Shown here piece after piece: positions 4,850 through 5,810 of a stretch of DNA of 5,810 nucleotides. The notes below the pieces were generated by a model. It worked only from the letters and a program-made list of their open reading frames with translations, made no database searches and was not told where the DNA came from. This DNA comes from Thermoplasmata archaeon (GTDB taxonomy: Archaea; Thermoplasmatota; Thermoplasmata; Thermoplasmatales; Thermoplasmataceae). The DNA is taken from assembly GCA_021850835.1 (NCBI GenBank), contig JAJZKS010000119.1:1-5810 (forward strand), in the 5' to 3' direction. Every line of letters begins with the position of its first letter. Within the stretch, counting starts at the first letter, position 1. The position numbers and the translations under genes were made by a program.

Positions 4850-5313
4850 TTATTGGCGTGTTCAAGTTTCGCCTTTCCATCCATTTTCCCTTTCACGTAT
4901 GCATACATAGCGTCATAGAATGGGAGCTGCAGCTTCATGTTTTCATGGTCATCCTTTGCTATTTCCCTGAAACCAAGGGCTGCCGCTTCAAGGCCTGCTG
5001 ACTCTGGTGGGGCATCTGGGTTGTTTGCGTCGGCACCTCGAACTATTTTCGCAAATTCAAGAAGTGCGGGATCTTGAAGGTTGTATTTCCTGATTACAGC
5101 ATCGAAGCTAACGTATTCTTTTCCATTTTCCTCATAGTGAAACAATTCCGCTCCAGGAGTGTCGAAAGGTATTGCATTTTCTGCTTTGGCCACGTCTAGA
5201 ACCTTTTCTTTGGGCACAAAAAGAAATACAGGATCTTTGTCCACAAATCTTGAAATAACCCAGGGGCACGCAATTCTGTCCACTTTAGCTTTTTCTCTTG
5301 TCACCCATTTCAT
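4846..5313 (-). CDS. ChrB C-terminal-domain (chromate resistance family) protein
   Basis: The product is 155 residues from ATG 5313. It covers the whole domain known from the C-terminal half of ChrB and from stand-alone relatives: the opening KWVTREKAKVDRIACPWVISRF with Cys16-Pro-Trp, then FLFVPKEKV, AIPFDTPGAELFH, SFDAVIRKYNL, the IVRGADANNPDAPPESAGL segment (core IVRGAD at about 88-93) and a C-terminal DDHENMKLQLPFYDAMYAY. ChrB acts in chromate resistance as a sensor/regulator in proteobacteria; stand-alone domains like this are less understood and the substrate is not shown here. No chromate transporter (ChrA) is in the window. ATG 5313 is chosen over the in-frame ATG 5331 because family members start at MKWVTRE and the TATA box at 5341-5348 would put the transcript start a few bases before 5313. 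It is the first gene of a two-gene operon with the beta-propeller. Confidence 0.85.
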   Translation of the reverse strand: MKWVTREKAKVDRIACPWVISRFVDKDPVFLFVPKEKVLDVAKAENAIPFDTPGAELFHYEENGKEYVSFDAVIRKYNLQDPALLEFAKIVRGADANNPDAPPESAGLEAAALGFREIAKDDHENMKLQLPFYDAMYAYVKGKMDGKAKLEHANK

Positions 5314-5340
5314 GATTTTTGCACAATACATTTGCTGTTA

Positions 5341-5348
5341 ATTATATT
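5341..5348 (-). promoter_or_regulatory. TATA box of the chrB-like/propeller operon
   Basis: Minus-strand AATATAAT is centred about 31 bases before ATG 5313, predicting a transcript with a leader of only a few bases. With the alternative ATG 5331 the box would be too close to the start codon, so it supports the shorter protein. Confidence 0.5.
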
Positions 5349-5735
5349 GTTGGCAATATGCAGATAAAACTGAGAGTTGAAAGGATTAACAAGAGTTCTT
5401 GGTGAAGATTTGGCCAAGATCATTTGGTAAGAAAGTCTGGAGGCAGAGAAGTGAACTTTGGAAGCTTAAAGATATGCATCCTGAAATTTATCCAATGATT
5501 TTTAGGGTGCTTTCTGCCAAGCCATGAATATTACTTTGCCAATCAATTTTCGTTTGGTAAGTTAGAAGAGAGTAAAACCTGAAGTACATAAGTTTACTAA
5601 GGTCCGCCCAGGTGGTTAATAATTGATGAAAAGGCAGTCGACGTGTAATAAGCTTACCAATTTTTACCTTCGGTTATCAAGCTAAATTCGGGCTATCTAA
5701 GGACAAAAAACCTATGGTTTAGGGGGGGATGAGAA
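5349..5735. other. Divergent intergenic region, largely empty
   Basis: No well-supported gene lies between the ChrB-like operon and the plus-strand ORF at 5736. A 41-codon ORF (5402-5527) may be a gene remnant and is listed separately. TTGGTAAG occurs at 5424-5431 and 5554-5561 and inverted at 5653-5660, and AAACC-TAT-GGTTT near 5708-5720 could form a small stem. No clear promoter for the downstream gene is visible. Confidence 0.45.
5402..5527 (+). pseudogene. Possible short gene or fragment, 41 codons
   Basis: From GTG 5402 to TGA 5525-5527 the frame encodes a Trp- and Lys/Arg-rich, protein-like sequence (PRSFGKKVWRQRSELWKLKD, then MHPEIYPMIFRVLSAKP). The amino-acid mix, with three Trp within the first 20 residues and a regular helix-like pattern, is more protein-like than the surrounding bases. 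There is no ATG start and no good ribosome-binding site, and an in-frame stop lies 15 bases before the GTG. It may be the remnant of a larger gene, a small protein, or chance. The family is not recognised. Confidence 0.25.
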
Positions 5736-5810
5736 ATGGATCATAATCCTTATGATTTAAAAATAAAGTTTGAACAATGTCAACTCATGCTAATATGTTA
5801 CCCCTCTGTC
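5736..5810 (+). CDS. Start of an unidentified gene (3' end outside the window)
   Basis: ATG 5736 opens a frame that stays open to the last base (25 codons, MDHNPYDLKIKFEQCQLMLI then CYPSV). GGGGATGA at 5725-5732 can act as ribosome-binding site with four bases of spacing, and an in-frame TGA at 5730-5732 excludes a longer N terminus. It is divergent from the ChrB-like operon. Too little is visible to name a family. Confidence 0.5.
   Translation, partial: MDHNPYDLKIKFEQCQLMLICYPSV

Noticed and set aside
5314..5331. Longer ChrB-like protein from ATG 5331 (six more residues)
   Set aside because: The family normally begins at MKWVTRE and the TATA box is too close to 5331 for that start.
5424..5660. 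TTGGTAAG in two direct copies and one inverted copy, considered as a repeat array or mobile-element ends
   Set aside because: Eight-base matches at irregular distances (130 and about 99 bases) with no flanking duplication; chance is a sufficient explanation.

Overview
The window looks like the end of an integrated archaeal mobile element joined to ordinary chromosomal DNA. Signs of an archaeon are TATA-box promoters placed so that transcripts would start at or near the start codon (integrase, ChrB-like gene), ATGA stop/start overlaps, T-run terminators and a tyrosine recombinase with a C-terminal zinc ribbon. A lineage such as Thermoplasmatota is a guess; nothing here fixes the taxon.

Bases 1-1725 hold a tightly packed plus-strand cluster of small genes: the C-terminal end of a larger protein with a repeat-encoded linker, a 65-residue helical protein, a possible 21-residue basic peptide, a zinc-ribbon protein, a four-cysteine protein, a proline-rich acidic protein and a small protein ending in a Cys-Cys-Cys-His cluster. 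Three junctions are ATGA overlaps and others touch or overlap by a few bases, so this is almost certainly one transcription unit of a virus or plasmid-like element. None of the products has a function I can name with confidence.

Bases 1726-2162 are a 437-base AT-rich gap between the convergent cluster and the integrase. It is rich in short inverted and direct repeats (a 10-bp-arm stem-loop, a perfect 10-bp tandem repeat, three copies of TACCACAA in both orientations). It may carry terminators, a control region or a replication origin.

Bases 2163-3398 (minus strand) encode the integrase, with the full catalytic set and a C-terminal CxxC/CxxC ribbon. Just upstream, at 3446-3467, is a stretch that reads exactly like the 3' end of a tRNA gene followed by a T-run, without its 5' half. 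That is what the displaced end of a tRNA target looks like at the far end of an integrated element, so the element/chromosome junction is probably here.

Bases 3468-5810 appear chromosomal: a gap of about 450 bases, then a two-gene minus-strand operon of a ChrB-C-terminal-domain (chromate resistance family) protein and a cytoplasmic YncE-like beta-propeller coupled by an ATGA overlap, then about 400 mostly empty bases with a possible gene fragment, and the start of an unidentified plus-strand gene.
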